Assembly: GCF_036324505.1 (NCBI RefSeq)
Contig: NC_086366.1
Span: 18,678,927 to 18,742,926, forward strand
Direction: 5' to 3'
Source of the DNA: Eleginops maclovinus
Taxonomy: Eukaryota; Chordata; Actinopteri; Perciformes; Eleginopidae
Length of the DNA stretch: 64,000 nucleotides
Part shown: positions 37,297 to 49,100 of the stretch, piece after piece
Position numbering within the stretch: position 1 is the first letter of the stretch
Layout of the letters: the number at the start of each line of letters is the position of its first letter
Notes under the pieces: model-generated
The model's database searches: none
The model's input: the letters and a program-made list of their open reading frames with translations, nothing else
Told to the model about the DNA's origin: nothing
Made by a program: the position numbers and the translations under genes

Positions 37297-39584
37297 ATGG
37301 ACGCCGCCGATGTGTTTCTCCCGGTTATTGCCTGGTGCAGAGCGAGACAGTTACAGGACAGCCAGACTGAGGCTCGGCGAAAGGAGCGCCGCCTGCAGCT
37401 GCTGGCAGCAAGGCGGCTGCGCCTCAAGAAGCTCCACGAAACATGGGCGCTGAGAGAAAAGGTCTACAAACAGAGTAAACTGCGTCGCCTCTGTGCTCAT
37501 GACACATGGATAAAAGGGGTAAGAGTTGCGGAAATGTGTACTTACACACCTAGTCTAATACTAAACCTTGCCACATTAGTTCAACTTACAATAGAGTCTG
37601 TAGACTTCCATGATTTGTTTGGTCTTTTAAACAGTCTAGTCTGGTTCACTCGGGGACCATTAACAATACCGTTGTGCCTTATCTGACGAATCCTTTCAAT
37701 GAGCCTGTGTATTGAATGCCTTGAATATATTTTTGTGCTTTTTCTATTTCATACGAATATTAAAAGTTAGCAGTCTTTTCCAGATTCCATGACTCCAAAT
37801 ATATTAAGCATTGTATTGCTAAACTAGCTAACTGTTTTTATTGAATGCTGCTCCATTTTGTACTATATAGGAATACTTTTATAGAAAAAAATGTTGATGG
37901 AAAACTACTAAATGTACATACACATAAGTATAGTCATCTTAAAAAGAGATCGGTCCTACTTGTCCAGTGTAGCAGGTTTATACAAGTATTTATTGTTTTG
38001 GAGTCACATAGTCACATGACAAGGAAACTAGTCATGTGACCATAAAAATCTGCAAAATTATAAAAAACAAAAAATATAAAATAGGAAAAGTCCATAAACT
38101 ATAAAAAAAGAACAGGTGAGGCAACAGTCCTCTCAGAACTAATTTCCCCATGGTCTGGACAGTAATTCTCTCTTTTAATACAAGAACAGGGCATTTACCA
38201 TAATTATGAAATGTCAGATGATGCAAGTGTATTTTTGTGAGCGAGAAATGCAAAGTTAATTTATGTGGCACATTACAAGATATCAACATTATAAAAGGAT
38301 AATTAACAAATACAAGCACAGTCGTTAAAGATCAAAGATAAATATAAAAAAACACAAGATGGGTATGAATTAGATTTTTATTTTAAATGATTTCTTTTGT
38401 TGCTGCTCTTAATAGTTAATTGCCTTTCAAAAGTTTTAAGGAAAACATGCTATTCAGTGTCTTCAGGGCCTCACTGTGTGCTTTGTTGTTTCCTGTCCTC
38501 ACTTCCAGTGCTTAATACTTGCTTGTCTTCCCATTCCAACCAGATTACACATCAGTTCTTGAGGGATCGCATGCGACAAAGTCCAAAAGTGTGGTTTCAC
38601 CCTCGGACCAGCGACTGGTGGGAGAACAAAGCATCTACTTTCACAGATCATCAGTGGCTGCAGCATTTTAGAGTGTCGAGAGAGACCTTCTCCTACCTCT
38701 GCACAACGTTAAAGCCACAGTTGAAGAGGCAGGACACCAATTATCGCCTCTGCATCCCCTTACAGAAGAGAGTGGCTTTGACTCTCTATAAATTGGCCCA
38801 TGCCTGTGACTACAAAACTGTGGCAGATCTCTTCGCTGTGGGGGTAGCGTCTGTTTGCCGCTGTGTGCATGAGTTTTGCACAGCGATCATTGAAGTGCTT
38901 AAACCTCAGCTTGTTTTGACACCCAACAAATCTCAACTTCAGGAAATGGAGGATTTTTTCTTTCACACATATGGGATTCCTGTGTGTATTGGAGTATTAA
39001 ACAGCATGTACATCCCAGTCATCAGACCGCCACATCTCCAGTCTGAGCAACCTAATAGAGAAAGTTATCTTGCTATCTTATTACAAGCAGTGGTTGATGG
39101 CAAAGGCCTGTTCTGGGACCTGAGCATGAGCTGCCCAACGTGGGTGAATGAGTTCAGTGGAGAATTACTGGTATGTGAGGATTTTTCCATCAGGATGCAC
39201 GATATCTGTCGAACGGACAGTAACCGTTTTATTCTTGGTGATGTTGGGTATCCTTCTCAACACTGGCTTCTCAAACCCTACACCAATACAAGCTGGCTGA
39301 CTGCAGAGCCCGAGATGCTTAATACTCAGATTAGTGCAGCGCGCAGTGTTGCCCAGGATGCCTTTGAGAGGCTGAAGGGTAGGTGGAGGTGCCTGAACAG
39401 AAGAAATGACTGCAATGTGGAGATTGTCAAGGACATGGTAGAGACTTGCTGTGTGCTTCATAATCTCTGTGAGAAAAACAACAACATGTTCCTTCTAGAC
39501 TGGATCGGTCAAGAGCCACTTCAGACTGATAATGAAATCCCTCAAATAAAAATTGAGACAGAGTCATTAGATGATTTTCAGTAG
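37297..39584 (+). CDS. PIF/Harbinger transposase-derived protein (HARBI1-like)
   Basis: Two exons, 37297-37518 and 38544-39584, join in phase 0 through a 1,025-bp GT-AG intron to give 420 aa. Exon 1 (74 aa) is Arg/Leu/Lys-rich and helical (RRKERRLQLLAARRLRLKKL), as in the basic start of fish Harbinger transposases. Exon 2 carries WWENKASTF, a helix-turn-helix-like block (VALTLYKLAHACDYKTVADL) and a DDE_Tnp_4-type nuclease fold. The three catalytic acids align as N227 in GVLNSMYI (normally D), D307 in LGDVGYP (kept), and Q345 in VAQDAFERLKGRWRCL (normally E). Nuclease activity is therefore probably lost, while the frame stays open and spliced: signs of domestication as a DNA-binding or adaptor protein. 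An unspliced start at 38397 is possible but gives an unrelated N-terminus. It is convergent with a Myb/SANT gene. No terminal inverted repeats were noticed. Confidence 0.85.
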
Positions 39585-39860
39585 TTGATACAGGACAGTG
39601 CAGAATAATCTCCTCACATTTTACTACCCAATCTTACATTGACAAATGTGGCCATCATTTCCCATTCTTATCTCTTGAGTTGTTGGATATGTCCTATTTA
39701 TTTCAGTCAATTAAAGACAACTTTTTATCCACTGTTAACTTTGTATGCCTGTGCCAGAGAGAGATACTGTATGAACACAAATATTTGTATACATATATTT
39801 TTGCAAAGTTCCTTTACTTATGCTGCTCTGTTGTTTCAAAGTTACAGAAAGGCTTAGAAA

Positions 39861-39866
39861 AATAAA
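39861..39866 (+). terminator. Polyadenylation signal of the Harbinger-derived gene
   Basis: AATAAA about 280 bp after the stop codon, the first canonical hexamer downstream. Confidence 0.55.
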
Positions 39867-40072
39867 CGTAAATCTTATACAAACATATTTGTTTTTCACT
39901 TTTGCCCTATAGTCATTTGGGTTTTATTGAAATATTTTTCTCACACATCCAAAAAACAATACAATGATCTATATGACATCACACTTCTCAGGGGTAAAGA
40001 GATGTTGGATTGTACATTGATTGACTCATTTAATACAATGACTTGAACTCAAGCATTAAAGAGAAAAGCGAG

Positions 40073-40726
40073 CAGTGTTGCCACAGTTACCTTGAAAAAG
40101 ACGTCTGATTACTCCTTTAAAAAGTAACTTACGTTAGATTACAAGTTACTTTATCAGTTACATTCAGCAGCTGCCGACAACAAACTTACTGGTTTTGCAC
40201 CGAAGTCCAACTTTTGGGTGGTGGGGGACCTCCTGCATTAGTCGCAGCTCTCAGATTCGCTCCACCTGGTGGGACTTGCTCTGTAAGTTTGACTGTGCGG
40301 TGCTGCGACTCCAAATGTTTCTTCAGATTTGACGTAGTGTTTTTGAAGCTAGATAGCACTTTGTCTCCAGTACAGAGAGAACAACGAACCTTAATTTTGT
40401 CATCTTTAGCTGACACAAACTCAAAATAGTGACTGTATTTCCAGCTAGAAAACGCACATCTCTCTCCTCCCTCCATTGTTGTTTATTTTTGTGTCGCTGC
40501 GTGGTATTACACGCGAGTTGTCCTCGTGCTGAAAACGTGATTTAATAGTCGCATAGACATCACTCCCCGAGACTCAAGAAGAAAGCAAAAATATATCTTT
40601 TTAGGAAAATGTCAAAAATAGTAACGCACAGTGACTTGGATAAGTAACTTTAATCTGATTACTGGTTTGGAAATAGTAACGCGTTAGATTACTCGTTACT
40701 GAAAAAAAGTGGTCACATTATCACTG
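40073..40726 (-). mobile_element. Internally deleted hAT element with a BED finger
   Basis: The left end is CAGTGTTGCCACAGTTACC (40073); the right end, read on the other strand, is a decayed CAGTGATAATG. Both ends are rich in 'agtaac...gattac' phrases, a pattern I recall from a common fish hAT family starting CAGTGTTG. Flanking 8-mers are aaagcgag (40065-40072) and aaagcatt (40727-40734), a partly decayed duplication matching in the first five positions. The 654 bp retain only the first coding part of a hAT transposase. It lies between the convergent Harbinger-derived and Myb/SANT genes. Confidence 0.7.
40186..40476 (-). pseudogene. BED zinc-finger N-terminal remnant of hAT transposase
   Basis: An open frame of 96 codons starting MEGGER. 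It contains a BED-type finger with CSLC as the zinc-binding cysteines and HLESQH as the histidines, preceded by the aromatic YSHYFEF motif. It ends soon after the finger with none of the hAT catalytic core, so it is a remnant. It could still make a small DNA-binding protein, but there is no evidence of use. Confidence 0.7.
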
Positions 40727-40860
40727 AAAGCATTTAGAATACTAACTAACCAAATACCATTGGTCCATTGCTATTCTGGCTGTCAAAAATCAATCATTCA
40801 TTCATATTGGTCATTCATGCTGTGCATATGACCAATAAAACCTTGAAAAGGCATTTGTCC

Positions 40861-42288
40861 TTACGAAGCAGCAGGGTCCTTTGAAATAATCTTTGCAATT
40901 TGCATTAAGCAAGCGGTCAGCAGCTCACTGTCTTTACTTCGAGCCTCCATCTCCTCGCGCCTCAGTCTCTCTTCTCTTTCTGCTTCCTCTCGACGTAGAG
41001 CCAGTTCCTGCTGCATCTCCTCACGCCTCAGCTGAGCTTCCCTCTCCCACTCCGCCCTCCTCTGTTCCTGCTCCATCTCCAGCCACTGCCTGTGGCACTC
41101 TGTCATAGCACTGAGAAAGTCTTTTGAGGTATCACTGTCAGCCTTCCGTTTAAGAGCCCCTGCAAAACAGAGCGGCTGTCAATCATTTGCAGTGTTTTAA
41201 GTGCTATTTTAATTTAAAAAAGTTTCCCATTACTTTTAGCAGTGTATCATGTTATGGTCCAACATCCACGTGAACCTGATTCAGAAAATGAATCAACCTT
41301 ATATGAAAGGCAATCAATATTTGGCAGTTAATAGGTTTCAATGGAATCCAGGGGTGATTTAGTGCTTATTTTTACTTAAAGCAAAAAAGAATTACAGCAA
41401 ATTGTTGATAGAAATTGGGAGGGGGCATCACTGAAACACCACGGGAGCCCGGGGGCAGGACTAGTGTTTGACTTACCTGTTTTGACTCTAAGAAAACTTC
41501 TTCTTAAGGCAGAGGACCCGCTGCTCTCTGTAGTGTGGGATTTGTCTGTTACATTAGAAAAAGGCAATTGGTTAAATCAGTAGTAACATTTGACACTGAT
41601 CAATAATGCCAGCTAGTTTGTGTAAATTGTACTCTCTTGGTTGTTTGCTTACAATATTTGAGGGGCTTGAAGCACCTGCGGCAGTTTTACACTGTATTAC
41701 GTGTTCCCTATACTTTTTTCTGTTAGGATATTTATCTAAAGTCGCAGACCACACATTTCATCCTAACAAACAATCCACTGGTCCCCAGCGCACCCTCTGC
41801 CCCACCTCGTTTTCCAAGTACATTATCTATTAATTTGTTCAACGTAACTCTTGTATAACAACAAGTCACATATTAAACGAATACACACCAATTACTGTAG
41901 AGTCCAGAACATTCTGCGTCTCGTCCACCACCAGAGACCCCAGTGAAATAGAGTTGATAGCAGACGCTAGTCCACTCGTTGGTCGGTCCCCCAGGACAGA
42001 GTCCATCACATCGAAATGTGGACCGAGTTTCGGGCGGCCGCTTCCACTTCGACCGAGGTCTCTTTTCTGATCCCGGTACTCCTTTTTAAGTTTTTTAAGC
42101 TTATTGCTTAGCTGCTGCAGAGTCCGGTGATATCCAGCAGTGGCCAACTCCCGCTGCATCTGCTGGAAAATTGCCTTGGACCGCGTCGTACCGTGCAACT
42201 TTCTTTGTACCTCTTTCGTGGCCCAAATCCCGAGGAGGTATTGTGTCTCTTCAGTGGTCCACTGCTGCTTCGATGTGGTGGCATCCAT
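40861..42288 (-). CDS. Myb/SANT-like DNA-binding protein with coiled coil
   Basis: Three exons join in phase into 255 codons plus stop: 42288-41889, 41545-41477, 41159-40861. Residues about 8-100 form a Myb/SANT-like (trihelix) domain: QQWTTEETQYLLGIWATKE at the start, then LSNKLKKLKKEYRDQKRDLG and FDVMDSVLGDRP. The C-terminal third is a highly charged coiled coil (WLEMEQEQRRAEWEREAQLR, then repeated LRREEM/LALRREEAER), followed by LLTACLMQIAKII. Such domains bind DNA as partners of Harbinger transposases; in vertebrates NAIF1 is the Myb-like partner that brings HARBI1 to the nucleus. Its position 1.3 kb from a Harbinger-derived gene, in opposite orientation, makes a functional pair plausible, though many fish genes of this family are solitary. 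The start at 42288 is the first ATG before the domain. Confidence 0.82.
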
Positions 42289-43197
42289 AGTGAAAAAGAA
42301 GAGCCGGTTCGGAAGCAGAAGGGCTCTAAACACGGAGCTACAGCTGGAACTGGTTTGGTGGGAAAGAGGCACGAGTGGGGTCAGCAAAGATCCGGGTTTC
42401 GGCGCTTAAAGCGGTGGAAACACGAACAAAACAGATCTTTATCAGCTCAAGCTCCGGATCCGGGTTGGTGGAAAAGCGTTTTATAAATGTTCTAGGCACA
42501 GGCCAGGAACTAGGATAAACACGCAGACAGGCTGCGTTCAATGTTCCTCGGTAATCTTGTGGTTTCGATTGAAGAATATGACAGTCTTATGTAATAAATC
42601 CTTAAATAACATAACCTTATGCCTTAGTCGGACATTTACATTTTGTGCAATTGTTTGATCCTGTGTGTTCATTCAATGTGTCGTAGTTATAGTTGTGACA
42701 AAATTAAAATGTGGTTGTTTCTCTAATAGTTAACTCATTCTAAATGTGGGTAATAATGTTAACACATAATGTGTTGTCTTCTAAGGACACCAACACAACA
42801 ATAATAATGGGTGTAGCGTGTAGGCCCTAGGGATACCTCATCTAATTTATAGAATGTTAATTGAAATAGTTTCCCGACTTTCCGTGTGAAGTGAAATTAT
42901 TGTATCAACAATTAACCAAAGGGGGAGAGGCCAATTGTCCGATAATCATGAAGGCAGCGTTATTACCTCATGACATCTGACGCTGAAGGACGCACGGGGT
43001 GGAACCGCGAAGCTAGTAGCAACACTTAGCATAGCCGAGTTTAGACTAGATATGTGAGCGCATTGCAACCAAAACAGAGCATTTCAACGTCGTTGTTTAT
43101 GTTGTTAGCTAACGTTATATAACCACTTATGGTTATGATTGGGTAGAGCAACGAAATACAAACGTTCGTCAACTGGTTTTAAATATATCGGATCGTT
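42289..43197. promoter_or_regulatory. Divergent promoter region, Myb/SANT gene and SCAF4
   Basis: About 910 bp between divergent start codons. CpG-richer patches lie at 42289-42540 (next to the Myb/SANT start) and 42950-43110 (upstream of SCAF4). No TATA box was recognised and transcription starts are unknown. The middle part is AT-rich and featureless. Confidence 0.45.
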
Positions 43198-46100
43198 ATG
43201 GATGCAGTGAACGCGTTCAACATGGAGGTAAAATTTGCTCTGGTTGTAGCCCAGTCCATAGAGCTAAAGACGCAAACGCAAACACATGTTGGGCTGAACG
43301 TCAACCTTAGCTAATTTTTGTTGGATTACTAATGTTATAGAAAATTGAATCAACCTAATCTACAGATTTTTTCCACGTTTGGCTGGTCAGTTAAAACGTA
43401 ACGTCAAACATGGCTTGATTGGATTTGTTAGCCGCTAGTTTAAGTCGAGTTCAACGCTAGCAAGCTAATCTAGAAGGCCTATGATTTTAGTGTCCATGTT
43501 AATGTTAACTTGCACCACTGCTAAGTCAATGACTTGTCAGGAGGTATTTATGGTTAGGAAAGCTTCGGTATCGCTATATCCCGCTCCCACACAATTATCT
43601 ATGTGTAAAATAACGCTACCGTTAACACTACCTATAGAGTCTGCTGGTAACGTTAGCACTGCTGCTAATGTTACTTGTTTTGAGAAAGTGATATACCTAC
43701 TCTGAACAAAAATTAATTAGGCATATTGGTATAGATCAATACGTGTTATACTATTGTTACCACGCTAGGACTCTGGACTGTGGCATTGCAATGTGATTTG
43801 AATGTGTGTGTCGTAGGTAGAGGGATATAATGTTGGCTGTCGTATTAATCTGACGGCTGCTTTAAAAACTTTCGATGATGCTCCACACATAAACCAAATG
43901 TTATATTTGGAGTATTAACCTGTGTGTTGCCAGACTGGTTTTAAGACCATTGAGCTTTCCTATCATATGTTTGACACATTCTTTAATGCGTTTAGGTAAG
44001 TTTTATTTCAGAGCTACGGTAATGGGGGAAATTGGCTTACTCATTTGTATTGTATTGTATGTTAATAAGCATGAGCTAAACAATTCAGGATGTCTATCAG
44101 TAACTCACAGATAAACTTCCACTCTTCCTGATCAGACTGTTTAATATCCTTATAGAATCTAAGAAAAACCCACAAATCTTGTCATGTTGTTCTGTCTGCA
44201 AGGCATGTCGCTAAATCTGTTATATTGTTGTGTCAGGTATTCTGGATGTGTACGTTTATGAGAACAAAGATTGCCTTAGCACCTAGAGAACATCGTGTTT
44301 AAGCGATTTACTTTCTCAATTAAATTCTGAGTTTGCTGTTACTAAAAAATACGGTAATTTAATGGTGTCTGTCCTACCTGTAGCATGACATTAGCTTTTC
44401 CCATGTTTTTGAACACTATTGTTTCTTATAAATGAATCCATGTTGTTCTTTTGTTTACATCCAATCAGCTGTTCTCCATGATTGACATGAAGCCTCCAAT
44501 ATCCCGTGCAAAGATGATGTCTGTAACAAAATCAGCCATCAAAGCCATCAAGGTAAATTGAAATACGGTATAAATGTTTGATGAGCTTATTTTTTGACAC
44601 ATTTGCAGTAAATAACTGAAGGATGAGAAATGTCCTCATTTGTGCCACATGTTGCCATCTTTGCTTATTATCTTTCCATATCTCAATGGTATTCGATAAT
44701 AGTTGACACTGTTTGAAAGCTTTCTTCTCCATGGTATAATATTTGAGTGAGTGCATAAAGGGAAACAAATATATTTAAAGAAGCCCTTTCTTTCTTGCGA
44801 TCCCAATGTTTCAATTGTTTTTTGGGACATTACATTCACAGACATCAATGAACTGTTTGAAATGAAAGTTTTTATGAAATTTTTATTTGGTCAATTTAGG
44901 CAAATTGGGTATCAATGTGTATGATTTATTCACAGTATGATGCTATTGAAAGAAGATAAAATATTGTATTGATTTATTGGTCAGCCCTCCTTTTACCTTT
45001 ACTATTTTCATCCATCTATTATACTTTTTTGAGGTATTCTCTTATATACTGTCTGATATTTTTTTCTTCTCTTTTAATAGCTTTACAAACATGTTGTCCA
45101 GATTGTGGAAAAGTTCATCAAGAAGGTATGTATTACCATATATATTATATTTAAAGTGCACTTTACAAATGCAATTTGTCATGAGACAAAATGAATGTAA
45201 TGTTTCTTTGTGTGTTTCCTATAGTGCAAGCCAGAATTAAAAGTCCCTGGTTTGTACGTGGTGGACTCCATTGTTCGACAGTCGCGTCATCAGTTTGGCG
45301 TTGAGAAGGATGTTTTTGGGCCCAGATTCTTGAAGAACTTCACAGATACCTTCCAAAACCTTTACCACTGCTCAGAAGATGATAAGGTACTCCATGATTG
45401 CGCTCGGTATTTTACACAATAACATGTTAAAAGGAAATTTGTCACGTGTGTGATTGCTTTTTTCTCTTCATCAGATCAAAATTCTTCGTGTACTGAACCT
45501 GTGGCAGAAGAATGGCGTGTTCGACATGGACATCATTCAGCCTCTGATGGATATGTCCAATGGAACCATTGTTCCTGCCCCTGCACTACAAGGTAGAGAA
45601 AAGCACATTGTCTTTTTGGCAATTTGGAATGTTTTTTAAAAAATGCACTGAATGTCGTGAGGTTGTTATCCACTATTTTGATGAACGGAAATATGCAATA
45701 TCAGGAAAATGTGTCAAATATTTTTCTTGGATCTTGTCAGTTACCGCTCACCCCAAATCAGAGACGCCGCTGCCCGTCACTAGTGCCTCAGTTGTGTCTG
45801 CTGTGCCTCAGCTACCCTCTCCAGATGCCTTAGCTGCTGTCGCCCAGTTATTTCAGTCCCCCCATGGTCAAGAGGTAAGCATTCATCAGTTTAAGTGCTC
45901 AGTCACTTCTGCATCATGAGAGATACAGCATTGTTTGAAGTTTGAATGGCTGATCTCCCCCCCTCTAACAGCTGCAGAGAATGCTGCAGAACTTCCAGCA
46001 GGCAGATAAGACCCGGGCAGCGTCCATTACTAACACGGTACCAAACCCAGCACAGCCCATGCCAGTGGCCCAGCTCAACCCGTACAATGCTCACACTGAA

Positions 46101-49100
46101 AAAAGGAACTCTTTAGCTGAGGTAAAAGCATTGTTCAGCGTCACATCATAACCAGCTCTCTTACACATTCCTGTTATCATTCACCTAACTGAAATGTACA
46201 TTTTTTTCCTCAGAAACTCCTGGATAGATTTGACTATGATGATGAACCGGAGGATATGACGGCTAAAGAAGGGAGTGCCCAGTCGCAGTGAGTGCCTCCA
46301 GTAAAAATCGCTTTTCAATGTAGCAGGAGACATCTATAGTCCAGAAGTTAACTTCATCGATTCTGGATCTATAAATGAGTAGATGTTATTCAGATAACTT
46401 CTAAACCAATAATTGAACTTTTTGGTGCTAAAACCAAATCCAGCCGGCACAGTCCCAAAGGCTTTGGAGCTGGAAACCAAAAATGAATGTTCACCTTTTT
46501 AAAATGTTGTTGTTGTTGTTGTTATTATTATTTTTGTTGAGGGGACTTTTGTCTTTGTGCTTTAATGCTTTGTAGTTCTTTGATACCCAAATATCACAAT
46601 TTGTATATATTTTGTCTTGACAGAGGAGTCCCTGGACATGTGTTTAACCATTTTCCTGGCCAGATGCCCAATTCGGATACTGTTCATCCACATATGATGG
46701 GACAGATCAGTGGTATAGAGGTAAACAAGTCAGAGTACTCACTCTTCAATATAGCAAAGCTCGCAAAAAAAGCATGTGCCCACAATTATGATGTCTGTTT
46801 AACAAATTTGACCAATGTGGAGAAATAAAAGATAATGGTTAGTGATCAGTTTTTTTCAACTGTCTTTTGTGGCTGCCTCTTTGTCATCCCTCAGCACGGT
46901 GGAGGATTGAGTCATGATGAACATCATATGATGATTGACGGATACCGTTCCATAAATGAGGGTTATTCACAAGCACGGGTAAATCCGCACACCTTGTTTA
47001 GTTAGAACATGATTTAAATGCTCTCCTGTGAGAGAGAGAGACTCCTTAGTGCCATCGTTAGCTCACATTTGAATTTGAGACCCCTGGTTAACAAATGAAT
47101 TTGTTAAAAATAAAATTGTGATGTCATTATTGTCTTTAAGGGAAGTTCAAGAGAAGACTCATCTGTGAGGCGGGAGGGCAGACACAGAGGCTATGGCAGG
47201 AGATCAAGATCCAAATCTGGCTCACGGTAAGAGGCTCTGTTCATAGCAGATCATCAGTGTAATCATTGTTTTCATTAAATCACATCTTACACCTGCTAAA
47301 AGCCTTTTTCATATTTACTGTACGAAAAAATGTATTTACTTAAGACAAAATAAGATCAACTGCTGCAATAGTCAATTCATTGTCAGGATTGGAGTTGCAC
47401 ATCAGAAAGCATGTAGCGGTTATTGAAGGGCAACCTCTGAAGCATTCAGCTGCTGCCTCAGACTCAGTGTTCACGTTTGACTCTACTAAGTGAATGGTGA
47501 AAGGGATTTCCTCCCAGGAATTGAATTCTATGTCAACAACATATTTCAGCTGGTTATTTTGTGTTTCAGATCTCCCAGGAGAAGAAGGTCAAGATCTTCG
47601 TCCCGCTCAAGAAGGCCAAGGCATCGGCACTCTGACTCTGGCTCCAAAGAACAGCGCTTGAGATCTCGCTCCGGTTCTCAGGACAGGAATGAGAGAGAGA
47701 AGGACAGAGAGCGCAGACAGAAAGGCCTTCCCACCATAAAGAGTCAGACACTCAGTGGTAAGTGCTGTAACAGAAATGTGATTTATGATCCATAAAGTAC
47801 AAAAACAACCTTAACCTCATCAAAGTGCAAAACAAAGCCAGCAGAAAATACGATACAAAGTCATTTACAACACAAAATAAAAACTAAACACTTGCAACAG
47901 CAAAGCTCATTGAGTCAATAAGAGTGGCAGACTTGAAGGGAAAATGTATTTCACTTTGACGTTTCATTTTTCCTTTTCTTTAAAAAAGTAATTTTTCAAG
48001 CAGAGCACAGACATGTTCAACTGTCAGCGCCTCTAATCTTACAGTATTGTGTAAGGTGTTAGAACATTTCCATCTTAGTGTACAATGGCCCTTTCAATGC
48101 TTTGTGTTGTAAGTTGTTGCAGTAATATTTAGAATTTTCACAAATGGTCAGATATTCCTCAAATGTATCATCTCCACGCTGTGATTTCATATCAAACTTT
48201 TGACATTTGGCTATTTATAAAAGAGTTGCATTTGGTTATTGGCCAGCAAGCACTCATGATTTTATTTTTGATGAAGCTAGGCTATGCATTCCCTGCATTA
48301 CCATGTCTATAGTTTGTGGATCTGTAGTTCTGAGGCTGTAACGGGAGACTTTTCATTCAGATATCTTGAGTTTAGAGGCCAAAGGACCCGTGTGGATTTG
48401 GCCATGCCACTTTAGTACTTTTGCTAAAATGTAGCCTCACTCCTGAGCATTATTTAACCTCTTCCCCGACAAGCTAACAAGACATTGTTGAACCTCCGAA
48501 AGAAAGGCAGGGCCCAAGGCTCAAAGACAGCTAATTGTTTGCCAACAGAGCCAGCCCCATCAGAATGGGTTCTGATTTCCGTGGAAAGCTGGGCCATCGA
48601 GCCATTTCCATGGCAACCACATTTACCATTCATTTCATTCATTCAGGTTAGCTAGGGCATCTGAGTAGTTACCATTAAACCGTCAACCAGCTCTATGACA
48701 ACATAAACCAGTAATATTTAAACGTTTTAAGCGTTCACATTCAGATTGTAGAACATGGAGGCTGTTCCATGTTCCAAGCTGTGGCAAAAAACACTTTTTG
48801 TCCTCAGTTTGCAGCACTACACTTTGGGTGGGACAGCTAGACAAGAAAACTCAGCAGGCCGACGTGATGTCCCTTTTGGAAGAGTTTGGCCAGATTGACT
48901 CCATCAATGTAAGTCTGAACAAATACACATTTATATTATATATATATAATCCTTTGTTTTGTGATAAAGTTATACTTTTATTGATATATAATTATATATT
49001 CTTTCTCTATTTCCAGATGATTCCTCCGAGGGGTTGTGCCTACATCGTTATGGTTCACAGACAAGATGCTAATACAGCGCTGAGCAAACTCAGTAGGGGG

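Noticed and set aside
38397..38543. Unspliced extension as the true N-terminus of the Harbinger-derived protein
   Set aside because: The upstream peptide is hydrophobic and unlike the family, whereas splicing from 37518 to 38544 joins a typical basic N-terminal helix in phase.
42127..42486. Plus-strand 119-codon open frame over the Myb/SANT first exon
   Set aside because: It is the antisense shadow of a coding exon with a clear domain on the minus strand.
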